From Thinopyrum elongatum (taxonomy: Eukaryota > Streptophyta > Magnoliopsida > Poales > Poaceae), in contig CM022297.1 in the NCBI GenBank assembly GCA_011799875.1, forward strand, positions 521,311,783 to 521,375,782: a stretch of 64,000 nucleotides of DNA. The letters run 5' to 3'. The position numbers and the translations under genes were made by a program. Shown in pieces: positions 11,592-21,456 of this stretch. The notes under the pieces are model-generated. The model did no database searches and was not told the DNA's origin. It saw only the letters and a program-made list of their open reading frames with translations. Numbering within the stretch: the stretch's first letter is position 1; the number at the start of each line of letters is the position of its first letter.

Positions 11592-14500
11592 TCATATATC
11601 CTTAAAACAAAACCCAAATCCATATGATCCCGTACCCTGCTTGTGGTCACGTTCAACTGCAAAACAGGAATTCATTGTTGAGACCTTCGATAGGCACTTC
11701 AAATGATACCATCATTTGTGCTACCGACAATCCATGGTGAGTAAACTATACAAATATAGTACGTAGTTCTAAAGTTAAAAGTCTGTGATGACAAGGTTAC
11801 TATCTTTTATCCCAAAACCATAATACTTCCTCCAATTCATATTACTTGTCGCTCAAACAGATGTACCTAGCACTGAAATACATCTAGATACAACCGTTTC
11901 AGTAACAACTAATATGGATCGGAGGGAGTAAGATTTTTCTTCGAATTAGTCTTTTCCTAAGGATCTGAAGGAGGCAAACCTGCGACGTTAAATGTTAAGA
12001 AGGTCATGATCGGATGGTTTAACACCATAGCAAAGGACGATTTGGAGAGACCCGCCTTCCCCTGTTAAGAAAGCAGTAATTATTTCCATGATTAAATGTG
12101 CACATACATAGACTATAATTAAATTTAAAGCCCTACTGCGAACCAACATTTCACGGGAAAAATTAACCAATGACACGTTGTAGTTTCTTTCTTGATAAAA
12201 TGACCCGTCGATGGTCCAAAGTGCAAACTAGGACACAAATTCAAATGCTTGAAGGGAATCATATACAGATATAGGTGCACAACTATTTTGGTAAACAATC
12301 TCATACTAATTAGCAGAGATACACTGCACATTTTTTTCCTAAAGGAACATCTGATAAAGAAGCGCAGCTGACCTTTACTAACACATGTTCATTAGGCTTC
12401 CAACATGCAGCTATCTGAAATGACAAATCGTTTGCATTTTCTGGTGGTTTGTCTCTATACATCCTAAAGATCAACCATAAGGAAATGTAGTCAGGGGCAT
12501 GGTTGCAAAAATTAGAATATTTTTCTTTCTTTCTTTATGGTTTACCTTTTGGCCAGCTCAAGCCCAAGATCAATGGAGTTTGTCGGACTAATGAAGTCGT
12601 ATTCAGTATTTCCTTCCTGCAGGTAAGGACACACACAGTGTAAATCTAGACATTTAAACAGAATAATTGCATATGACAATTCACGATCCATAATTATTTT
12701 ATTGAGTCTCTAAACGAACTTTCAACGGACGTTAGAAGAATTGCATAGGTAATTTGATAAAACAGGAAATTAGACATCTACGGTACTAAATGAAATATAA
12801 CTGCTCTTACCATGCTGCCCACAACATGGTTCCGATAAAACGATGCAACCAGCTGCATATGAGGAATAGAAATTTCATTGCATCAGAATCAATAAACGTA
12901 AATTTGCATCGTATGTGAGATCCAATAAATGTAAAAGTAGCTTAAGATATGCAACAACGTTTTATTTTAGTAGATAATAAAGTTCCATAAAAAACAAGGG
13001 ATGAGCATTCTGTGTCCTACCTCGAAAAGAAAGAAAAGAGAAAGAAACATATGTATGAATTATATCCAACATCGAAAAGGATGAAAAGAGAGAAAGAAAC
13101 ATATATATGAATCATGTTTCACTGTAATTGATCATTGAGTTATTTAAATAGGATAAATTTATGCGTGCGCGCGCGCGCACACACACACATGTATGTATAT
13201 ATATATTATACAAGTAGCAATATTTCTAATAAATCATTCTCTGTGTGTAAACTTGGAACTGAATTTCAAAGGGATGGAGAGAATAACCATGTTTTGCAAG
13301 CATCATATTAAAGCACTTGTACTTGGTACAGTCTTGTCCAGATACTTTTTTCTAAAAAAACGCCCCTTGGTGTTGAAAGCTAATGGACAATGTGAAACCT
13401 GTATTGTATTAGGTAATAGGCAACAACTTTAACAAACCTGTGTATTTCTGACAAGCTCTAGGGCAAAATTGAGTGAAGGGCTGAGTGGGCTATCTGATCC
13501 CATGCCATAACTGATTGCACAATTCCAGTTCATCGGGTCTGTAAATGGCACAGGATGCTTGCTTCCACCTATTGAAAAATGTATATGAAACACAAAGGAG
13601 AAATAAATTCTTGATGCCAAACTAGCGAACCTAGAAGATATGTGATGCTCAATCTTTTATTTGCATATATTGGACTTACCTTCACTACTGATTAAGATTG
13701 AAACATAAAAGACATTTTTGTTTTGCACTTAATTGCCAAGAAGAAATAAAATAAGCCATCTAGACCTTTGTCTGAAAGAAATTTTCCATGTGAATGGTTA
13801 TGGTGGTCCTTAATTTCCATGTGGAATGAAACATTGTAAAGGAAAAACCCTCAAAATTGTAAAGCATCATGTGGCTACATAATAGCACTACTAAATCTAC
13901 ATAAAAGGGGAGAACTGTGGAGTAAAGAAACTACTCTCCGGTGGTAGTGTAAGTTTGGTAACACTCACTAAGTGGCTTGTATTGGATCCCTGCACTTAAA
14001 CTTCCTCTTCTCCCGACCAACCATGCACTATAGGGTACCTCACCAGATACCGTGTACAAAAAAAAAGTAATTAGCACATAGTAGCATGCACTGGCGGAGC
14101 TAGCCTAGCATCTCCAGGGGTGACCAGATACAAAACTTGATTGTTTGAGGGGGCCAAAATTGATTCAAACTATATTGATGACAAAATTGAGAAACATGCA
14201 TAAAACATACAAGCAAATGGTAGAAAAGACGCTCCAATCGACAGATTCTTTGAACCGTATCTTAAACCCAAGACACCGTAGTCTTCGGAACGCACCCTGT
14301 CAAACAGAGAAAACTGAATTTAGTCATCAATATGGTTAATTAGCAATTATATTCAGAATTAATAGTGAGGCTATAACTTTTACAGAAGTATGGATATTAA
14401 TGCATGTTTCTCAAAAACATGGAGGTATATTTTGCTAGAAAGCTAGCTATGTAACAACTGCATGCATGCATGCATGCATGCATTATTCATGCTGTGCGAT

Positions 14501-15579
14501 CAAACAAGAGTCATACAACTTTACCTGTTTGTCATAAGGAAAGGGAATGTTCCAAAGGCGCCAATACCATACTTTGGATAGTAAGCGCATGATCTTAGCC
14601 GCAACATGCTGGATATACAAGTTGAAAGCCAAATTAGCATATGTATATGCATGCATGTCTCACAAGAAATTAACTGGAGTTTCACAAGGACGCAAGCAGG
14701 CATCTCCTAGATGTGTGCTGTCGAGCAAGAAGTCGCTTACGGTTCTGAAGCTGACGCAGTCAGGTCCACAAATGTGTGGGGATTATCCAGATCGCTAAAA
14801 AAGGTAAACATAAAACATTTTATGTTTAGATTACAGCAAGCTAGCTGGAGCACGTGACATAATTAAGTAACTTAGAGATACAGCTTTGGTTGACATGTTT
14901 GGTTACTACCTGTGCCACCGAAACTGAGCCTCCATGTCGCCACTTGTGGAAATCTAGTGAATTAATTCAAGTTAGGGAAAAATAGATACTACTATGTTTT
15001 TCTTGCAAATAAAGTTATGTACCCAGCAGCTACTTAGTTTATACTCCCTCCGTTCTAAAATAAGTGTCTCAACTTTGTACTAACTTTAGTGTAAAGTTGT
15101 ACTAAAGTCAAGACACTTTTTTTGGGGCGGAGGGAGTATCTAGCTAGATTTACATAGTACTGCTAGAACAGAGAAGGCTAGCTAGATGTCTCGAACTAAA
15201 ATAAACTTTCGTGTTGTACGAAAACAGCATGGATGGATACGGTGGCGGCCAGTTGAAGGCGAGGATCTTCCTTGGCCTTGAGCACGAAGCGTGTGTCGAT
15301 GCCCCCGCGCTGCATGAAGTAATCGTCGAAGAGGCCGCGGAGGGAGAGCTTCCCGAACATGACGTCGTACCCCGGCACCGACATCCTGCGACCATATAAC
15401 GCAGATTCGAGTGCACACGTACATACAGTACTATATGAATCAAGAGAAACTAGCTAGCCTCCTCGGTCTAGTTTTCAGGCCGGAGAGGAAGAAGGGTTGA
15501 GAAGAGAAGGAGGGTGAACGGACCTGGCGCGGGCGGCGGTGGGACTGGGGTAGTCGGAAACAGGCGGGACCAGATCCAT
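11592..15579 (-). CDS. Gene A1: unknown plant protein, splice-defective copy
   Basis: Thirteen exons on the - strand: 15579-15524, 15385-15241, 14953-14910, 14794-14741, 14608-14525, 14296-14211, 14049-13969, 13568-13438, 12852-12811, 12616-12546, 12463-12373, 12061-11980, 11656-11592. The phases all fit and sum to 344 codons including TGA. All coding bases match A2 by eye. The acceptor before exon 7 reads CACGG instead of CACAG (14051-14050), so exon 7 should not be joined normally. Exon 7 is 81 bp with phase 1 at both ends, so skipping it would remove 27 residues without a frameshift. Function unknown. Conserved features are LFDDYF (37-42), PKYGIGAFG, LGLRYGSKNLSIGASF and SDSPLSPSLNFALELV. 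Alternating aromatic strands suggest a beta-barrel outer-membrane protein of plastid or mitochondrion (inference). A TTAAATAG TATA-like site lies about 110 bp upstream. Confidence 0.72.
11826..11928. mobile_element. Stowaway MITE in intron 12 of A1
   Basis: The left end CTTCCTCCAATTCATATTAC and the right end ATATGGATCGGAGGGAG are imperfect inverted repeats, flanked by TA (11824-11825, 11929-11930). It is 103 bp and non-coding, and lies between the last two exons of A1. Copy 2 is at 36849-36951. Confidence 0.8.
13162..13189. repeat. GC/AC dinucleotide repeat, intron 8 of A1
   Basis: An alternating purine-pyrimidine run, (GC)n then (AC)n, followed by TATATATA. Copy 2 (38185-38206) is 6 bp shorter, which accounts for the offset change between the two duplicates. 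Such runs can adopt Z-DNA. Confidence 0.9.
14461..14482. repeat. CATG tetranucleotide repeat, intron 5 of A1
   Basis: (CATG)5 plus CA, self-complementary. It is identical in copy 2 at 39478-39499. No function is inferred. Confidence 0.9.
15044..15136. mobile_element. Stowaway MITE in intron 2 of A1
   Basis: Left end CTCCCTCCGTTCTAAAATAA and right end GGGGCGGAGGGAG, flanked by TA on both sides (15042-15043, 15137-15138). At 93 bp it has the typical size and ends of a short grass Stowaway family, with inner arms that can fold over AGTGTCT..AGACACT. Copy 2 is at 40061-40153. Confidence 0.88.
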
Positions 15580-15770
15580 TGGCGGCGGCGCCGGTGGTTC
15601 GCTTGCCAACGCAATAGAGATATGTCGATCGGTAGCTGCTTATTGACGGAGATCGCGACTAATGGAAGAAATATGAAACCTATTTAATCGACTATTTTTA
15701 CGGAATAGTACTCCTACGTACGAGTATATCTCTGCGCGCTTCGCCCACATGCTCAAAATTTCTTTCTTGC

Positions 15771-15998
15771 TGTTCTAAAAAAAATATCTTTCTTGCCAAG
15801 ATTTAAGCCTATAATAGAGTACTGTATAATAAATAAGCAGGCAAAAGTATTTTTTTGACCCCGGCACCATACGGAATAGAGTGCTGTTCTAAAAAAAAAA
15901 TCTTTCTTGCCAAGATTTAAGCCTATAATAGAGTACTGTATAATAAATAAGCAGGCAAAAGTATTTTTTTGACCCCGGCACCATACGGAATAGCTGGC
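15771..15998. repeat. 114-bp tandem duplication upstream of A1
   Basis: 15771-15884 and 15885-15998 are two near-identical units, differing mainly in the length of an A run. Copy 2 has a single unit (40788-40901), so the duplication arose after the 25-kb event. It begins 192 bp upstream of the A1 start codon and includes one target-site copy and the 3' tail of the SINE at 15961-16116. Confidence 0.92.
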
Positions 15999-16116
15999 TT
16001 ATTCCACGACTCCTTAGTGAGAATCCCAGATATATTGGCTCCACGCAGGAGTTGAACTCTAGTCGCCGGGTGCACCATTGTGATCCCAGCCATTGGCTAC
16101 TGTCCCGTTCTCAATA
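15961..16116 (-). mobile_element. tRNA-type SINE, 156 bp
   Basis: Flanked by AAGCAGGCAAAA at 15949-15960 and 16117-16128, a 12-bp target-site duplication. Read on the - strand it has a tRNA-like head with a B-box-like AGTTCAACTCC, a body containing GGGATTCTCACTAAGGAG, and a tail GGGGTCAAAAAAATAC. I do not know its family name. Copy 2 is at 40864-41019 with the same duplication at 40852-40863 and 41020-41031. It sits upstream of A1 and A2. Confidence 0.7.
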
Positions 16117-16128
16117 AAGCAGGCAAAA

Positions 16129-17380
16129 ATAAATTCATCATAGTGATAAAATTACCAAAAAAGGATTTCATCTCGCTTTATATTATATATAAAGCACCAA
16201 CCAAGCCTTACAACCATCGAAAAAGAAGAAGAAAAAAGAAAGTGACAATGATACAAGATGCTAATGAACAGCTAACTAACAGGCTCCCAATGGACCCATA
16301 ACAAGCTAGACAATTGAATCCTACGGCAACTCCAGATCATGCCATCGATGCGACCACAACAAGTGAGCAGCCCGTCGCCGGAGGAAGACCCGCCGTCTGT
16401 CTCTTCCTCCAAAGAAGCCCCTCGGCCCTCTCGTCCTGGATCGTAGGACACCACGCCGTCAGTAGGAGAAAAACTCACCCCCGAGCGCGCATGGACATGA
16501 CCGACCTATTGCCAGGAGAGGATGACAAGCATGGAGACCACACCCCATACATCGTCACCACCTTTGACAAGCACCATGAAGCCCACCGCAAGTTCCTGAG
16601 CAGGAAAACAGCTGATGCATCACCGGCTGACCACCACCCACGCCAAGCCTCAACCACTACTCCACCGTCCCAGGAGGCTCCTTCAAGATTATAAACAACG
16701 CCATAGCATTGTCGCTGCCCAATCCGAGGGATTTCGGGTTTCACCCGAGACCAGGAGATGGAGGGCCGGGGATAGATCTCGATGCCACCAAAGGAGAAGT
16801 CTATGTTCTCTAACTGTACAAATTCTATTGCTGCCTAAGGAGAAGAGCTCGCCTTTGTCCGCCAGTTCCCCTAGTCTCCGGCATCCTTCCAGGCATCACG
16901 AGATGTGGGGAACTGCTGCCAGAGACAAGGGAAACCATAGATTAATGTTGGAGATCAGTTTCAATTTTTTTTACTATGCTATGTTTGTATTGCCTTGGTG
17001 TCGACATCATAATCGTGAAGACGGCATCGTACAACGAAATAATTTCCATGGCTCCGGAGAGCCTATGGTATTTGAGTCTCGCAGATCAATGGTCTCCGAT
17101 CTTGCGGATCATCGTCCGCTGCTTCTGACAGTCATGGCCATGGCGGCAGTAGTGTCACATGAGTTTTGGTTAGAGGTTCTCCTACTTCGATTTTTTTGTG
17201 TTCCCGGTCTTCACCAACAGGTTGATAATGAATTAGCTGTTACCTTGCCTTGCGAGAGGTGTCTTCCTGTCCACAATGCGTTCAACCATACGGTAGGTTC
17301 CCACCTATAGTATTCGCAAAAATAAAAGGTTCCCACCTATACAAAAAATAGATGCTAAGCCTACAATGTCTGATAACTGG
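16129..17380. other. No intact gene; repeat-like sequence
   Basis: The open frames here (for example 16314-16694 and 16615-17310 on +) have no recognisable domain and are not conserved between the two copies, where many one-base indels break them. I treat the stretch as decayed repeat. The sequence beyond the organelle fragments ends near 17720 in an AATAAATAAATAAAG run that could be a LINE-like 3' tail. Confidence 0.4.
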
Positions 17381-17488
17381 GCTCACGAGGGATTGCTAGT
17401 GAGATATTGGAGGAAGGTGAGGATGGCGTACGTCAAGTCCGCATAGCCCCCTTATGAGCTGGGCCACACACGTGCTACAATGGCAACC
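17381..17488 (+). rRNA. Nuclear fragment of mitochondrial 18S rRNA gene
   Basis: Contains the small-subunit rRNA block GGAGGAAGGTGAGGATG, then ACGTCAAGTCCGCA, then CACACACGTGCTACAATGGC. The CCGCA after ACGTCAAGT and the GGGCCACAC form match plant mitochondrial 18S as I remember it, not plastid 16S. It is about 108 bp with small changes, far too short to function: a NUMT. It joins a plastid 23S piece at 17485-17488. Copy 2 is at 42277-42383. Confidence 0.8.
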
Positions 17489-17528
17489 AACTTCCTTGAC
17501 CTTTCGGCACTGGGCAGGCGTCAGCCCC
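17485..17528 (-). rRNA. Nuclear fragment of plastid 23S rRNA gene, antisense
   Basis: On the - strand it reads GGGGCTGACGCCTGCCCAGT, then GCCGAAAGGTCAAGGAAG, the conserved large-subunit rRNA segment GACGCCTGCCCxGTGCCGGAAGGT, with plastid-like GGTCAAGGAAGTTGG. About 44 bp. It is fused head-on to the mitochondrial 18S fragment with about 4 bp shared, so two organelle genomes contributed to one small insertion. Copy 2 is at 42381-42421. Confidence 0.72.
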
Positions 17529-17875
17529 GATAAATGAGGCAAGAAGCTCTGCGGGTGGAGTAGCAAATGGTGGGCGATTCATGATGCTCTTCAAAATCTC
17601 AGAGGTTAGTTCAACCTGTGCAAATTTGATTTTCTGCAGATGCAAAAGGTGAAGTTAGAGATGACGCTGAAGAGGCTTGATTTAACTTTTATTTCAGTTT
17701 GTTCGATCTGATGTACTTTGGTCAATAAATAAATAAAGTCAAATTGTTTACTAAAAAATTACAAATTTTATTCTTTTCTTTTGGCGGCGTCAACACACAC
17801 AAACATATTTTCATTAAGCTCTTACAGGGCTAATAGGGTTTCACTGGCAAAAGAGCCCATGCGTTGAAACGGGAG

Positions 17876-17878
<3 letters not shown>

Positions 17879-17962
<84 letters not shown>
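17879..17962. repeat. (AT)42 microsatellite
   Basis: An uninterrupted AT repeat of 84 bp. In copy 2 (about 42770-42816) it is a shorter, interrupted AT/AAT tract. It is the most length-variable site in the duplication. Confidence 0.95.
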
Positions 17963-17965
<3 letters not shown>

Positions 17966-18125
17966 ACGCCCCTAACCGAATAACCATGACTCAAGACCCC
18001 AATAGGTCCACGTACTTTATTTGAACATGGCATCGCATCTGTGTTGCCACTTATGCTCCATCCTACTCTCGCCGGCGGTGGCCTCAGTGCTCACTCAACC
18101 ATAATGCATTTGAATGTGGTCAATC

Positions 18126-18130
<5 letters not shown>

Positions 18131-18168
<38 letters not shown>
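18131..18168. repeat. (CT)19 microsatellite
   Basis: A pure CT repeat of 38 bp. Copy 2 has an expanded and interrupted form at 42985-43087. The serine/leucine or arginine/glutamate frames across it are artefacts of the repeat. Confidence 0.95.
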
Positions 18169-18172
<4 letters not shown>

Positions 18173-18651
18173 AAGATGAGAAATTTGCTTTTCTTCCCTG
18201 CAAGGTTTTGCCGGGCGTGCATGCATGGTCATCGATGATTTCTTTCATCTCCAATCTGGTTTTGCTGAGGTGTTCATTTGCAATCTAGATCGGCGCCACT
18301 ACAAAAGAAAGATGGATCATGCGCTATTGATTAAAGTTGCACCCTAAATAGCATTTAAAAAATGTTTAGCAGGTAAATTAACATCATATTCAAAGTCTAC
18401 ACATTTTTCTAATCAAATGCCATATATAACATATGGATCGTGCCCTATTGATTAAGCTGGCACCCTAAATAGCATTTAAAAAATGGTTAACTGATAAAAT
18501 AACATCATATTCAGATTCTACAATTTTTTTCTAATCAAATTTCATATACAATTTGTTAACATTGGAGTCATGATTTAAAAGATATGGGTGTTTTTGAAAA
18601 GCATTTGTTCAAGATGGACCGTGGGTTGATTAACCCAGATAGATGGAAGGG

Positions 18652-19287
18652 GATGGCGCGCCCCCGCAAGCCCAAACCAAATTGGACTAGGGGTGGGGGG
18701 CGCGGCCCCCCTTTCCTTCTTCTCCTCCACCTCTTTCCCCTTCCCCCCTTCTCCGGAAAGGAAAGGGAATCCTACTAGGACTGGGAGTCCTAGTAGGACT
18801 CCCCCCTTTTGGCGCGCCCCCTCTAGGCCGGCCGCCTCCTCCCCCCCTCCTTTATATACGGAGGCGGGGGGCACCCCAAAGACACACCAAGATTTCTCTT
18901 AGCCGTGTGTGGTGCCCCCCTCCACAGTTTACTCCTCCGGTCATAGCGTCGTAGTGCTTAGGCGAAGCCCTGCGCGGATCACATCACCAACACCGTCACC
19001 ACGCCGTCGTGCTGACGGAACTCTCCCTCGACCCTCTACTGGATCAAGAGTTCGAGGGACGTCATCGAGCTGAACGTGTGCTGAACACGGAGGTGCCGTA
19101 CGTTCGGTACTTGAATCGGTTGGATCATGAAGACGTTCGACTACATCAACCGTGTTAACCTAACGCTTCCGCTTTCGGTCTACGAGGGTACGTAGACACA
19201 CTCTCCCCCTCTCGTTGCTATGCATCTCCTAGATAGATCTTGCGTGAGCGTAGAATTTTTTTGAAATTGCATGCTACGTTCCCAACA
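18652..19287 (+). repeat. 5' LTR remnant (3' 636 bp)
   Basis: Corresponds to 25631-26266 of the right LTR. It keeps the TATA box (18851-18858) and the LTR end ATGCTACGTTCCCAACA but has lost most of U3. The left edge abuts duplication copy S1. Relative to the right LTR it lacks 6 bp around 18796 and has scattered substitutions, more than separate the LTR copies at 1-1231 and 25035-26266. Confidence 0.9.
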
Positions 19288-19288
19288 G

Positions 19289-19306
19289 TGGCATCCGAGC
19301 CAGGTC
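19289..19306 (+). other. Primer-binding site
   Basis: TGGCATCCGAGCCAGGTC, one base after the LTR end. It is close to the TGGTATCAGAGC type complementary to the 3' end of initiator tRNA-Met used by plant Copia elements. The following 1.2 kb (19307-20514) is the untranslated leader; I see no gene there. Confidence 0.85.
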
Positions 19307-20514
19307 TATGCGTAGATGATATGCACGAGTAGAACACAAAGAGTTGTGGGCGATAATACTCATACTGCTTACCACCAATGCCTTACTTTGATTCGGCGGT
19401 ATTGTTGGATGAAGCGGCCTGGACCGACATTACATGACCGTGTTCATAAGACTGGTTCTACCGACGTGCTTTGCACACAGGTGGCTGGCGGATGTCTGTT
19501 TCTCCAACTTTAGTTGAATCAAGTTTGACTACGGCCGGTCCTTGTTGAAGGTTAAAACAGCACACTTGACGAAAAATCGTTGTGGTTTTGATGAGTAGGT
19601 AAGAACAGTTCTTACTAGAGGCCCGTAGCAGCCACGTAAAACTTGCAACAACAAAGTAGAGGACGTCTAACTTGTTTTTGCAGGGCATGTTGTGATGTGA
19701 TATGGTCAAGACATGATGTGATACACGTTATTGTATGAGATGATCATGTTTTGTAAAAGTTATCGGCAATTGGCAGGAGCCTTATGGTTGTCGCTTTATT
19801 GTATGAAATGCAATCGCCATGTAATTGCTTTACTTTATCACTATGCAGTAGCGATAGTCGTAGAAGCAATAGTTGGCGAGATGACAACGACGCTACGATG
19901 GAGATCAAGGTGTCAAGCCGGTGACGATGGAGATCATGACGGTGCTTTGGAGATGGAGATCAAAGGCACAAAATGATGATGGCCATATCATGTCACATAT
20001 TATGATTGCATGTGATGTTTATCCTTTATGCATCTTATTTTTCTTAGTACGACGGTAGCATTATAAGATGATCCCTCACTAAATTTCAAGGTATAAGTGT
20101 TCTCCCTGAGTATGCACCATTGCTACAGTTCTTCGTGCCGAGACACCACGTGATGATCGGGTGTGATAAGCTCTACGTTCACATACAACGGGTGCAAGCC
20201 AGTTTTGCACGTGTAGAATACTCGGGTTAAACTTGACGAGCCTAGCATATGCAGATATGGCCTCGGAACACTGAGACCGAAAGCTCGAACGTGAATCATA
20301 TAGTAGATATGATCAACATAGAGATGTTCACCATTGAAAACTGCTCCATCTCACGTGATGATCGGACATGGTTTAGTTGATATGGATCACGTGATCATTT
20401 AGATGACTAGAGGGATGTCTATCTAAGTGGGAGTTCTTAAGTAATATGCTTAATTGAACTTAATTTATCATGAACTTAGTCCTGATAGTTTTTGCATATC
20501 TATATTGTAGATCA

Positions 20515-21456
20515 ATGGCCCGTGCTACCGTTCCCTTGAATTTTAATGCGTTCCTAGAGAAAGCTAAGTTGAAAGATGATGGTAGCAACTACACAGACTG
20601 GGTCCGTAACTTGAGGATTATCCTCATTGCTGCTCAGAAGAATTATGTCCTTGATGCACCGCTAGGTGAAAAGCCCCCTGCAGACGCAGAAGCTGATGTT
20701 ATGAATGTCTGGCAAGCTAAATATGATGACTACTCGATAGTTCAGTGTGCCATGCTTTACGGCTTAGAATCGGGACTTCAAAGACGTTTTGAACGTCATG
20801 GACCATATGAGATGTTCCAGGAGTTGAAGTTAATATTTCAAGCAAATGCCCGAGTTGAGAGATATGAAATCTCCAACAAGTTCTATAGCTGCAAGATGGA
20901 GGAAAACAGTTCTGTCAGTGAACACATACTCAAAATGTCTGGGTATTACAATCACTTGACTCAGCTGGGAGTTAATCTTCCAGTTGATTGTGTCATTGAC
21001 AGAGTTCTCCAGTCACTGCCACCAAGCTATAAAGGCTTCGTGATGAACTATAATATGCAAGGGATGAACAAAACCATCGCCGAGCTCTTCGCAATGCTCA
21101 AGGCTGCGGAGGTAGAAATCAAGAAAGAGCATCAAGTGTTGATGGTTAACAAGACCATTAGTTTCAAGAAAAAGGATAAAGGAAAGAAGGGGAAATTCAA
21201 GAAGGATGGCAAGCAAGTTGCTACTCCCGGGAAGAAACCCAAGTCTGGACCAAAGCCTAAAACTGAGTGCTTCTACTGCAAAGGGACTGGACACTGGAAA
21301 CGGAACTGCCCCAAGTATTTGGCGGATAAGAAGGATGGCAAAGAGAACAAAGGTATATTTGATATACATGTTATTGATGTGTACCTTACTAATGCTCGTA
21401 GTAGCGCCTGGGTATTTGATACTGGTTCTGTTGCTCATATTTGCAACTCGAAATAG
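20515..21456 (+). pseudogene. gag: Copia gag and start of protease
   Basis: Starts at ATG 20515 (MARATVPLNFNAFL), the usual gag start of BARE-like elements, in preference to an in-frame ATG at 20470. It has a UBN2-type gag domain, then a lysine-rich tail and one zinc knuckle, CFYCKGTGHWKRNC (21271-21312). The aspartic-protease motif DTGS follows in the same frame near 21418. The frame stops at TAG 21454-21456 just after the protease site and continues open afterwards in the same frame, so this is a nonsense mutation in a gag-pol polyprotein. Confidence 0.93.

Larger units (their letters stand above)
1232..18656. repeat. Segmental duplication, copy 1 (S1)
   Basis: Every landmark recurs at 26267-43578 in the same order and orientation. 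The offset is 25035-25036 over the first 5 kb, 25021 after a 15-bp deletion in copy 2, 25023 near 11 kb, 25017 from 13.2 kb after a shorter GC/AC repeat in copy 2, and 24903 from 16 kb because copy 1 carries an extra 114 bp. Copy 1 ends at 18652-18656, where it passes directly into the middle of an LTR. Copy 2 continues into single-copy DNA. Confidence 0.95.

Noticed and set aside
15150..15443. Three overlapping - strand frames and a + strand frame
   Set aside because: Only the frame of exon 2 of A1 (15385-15241) is conserved in A3 and A4; the others are shadows.
16080..17310. Host gene on the + strand
   Set aside because: Frames differ between the two copies through indels, and no recognisable domain or splice set could be built.
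17381..17528. Functional rRNA gene
   Set aside because: Only about 100 and 45 bp of two different organelle rRNAs in opposite orientation.
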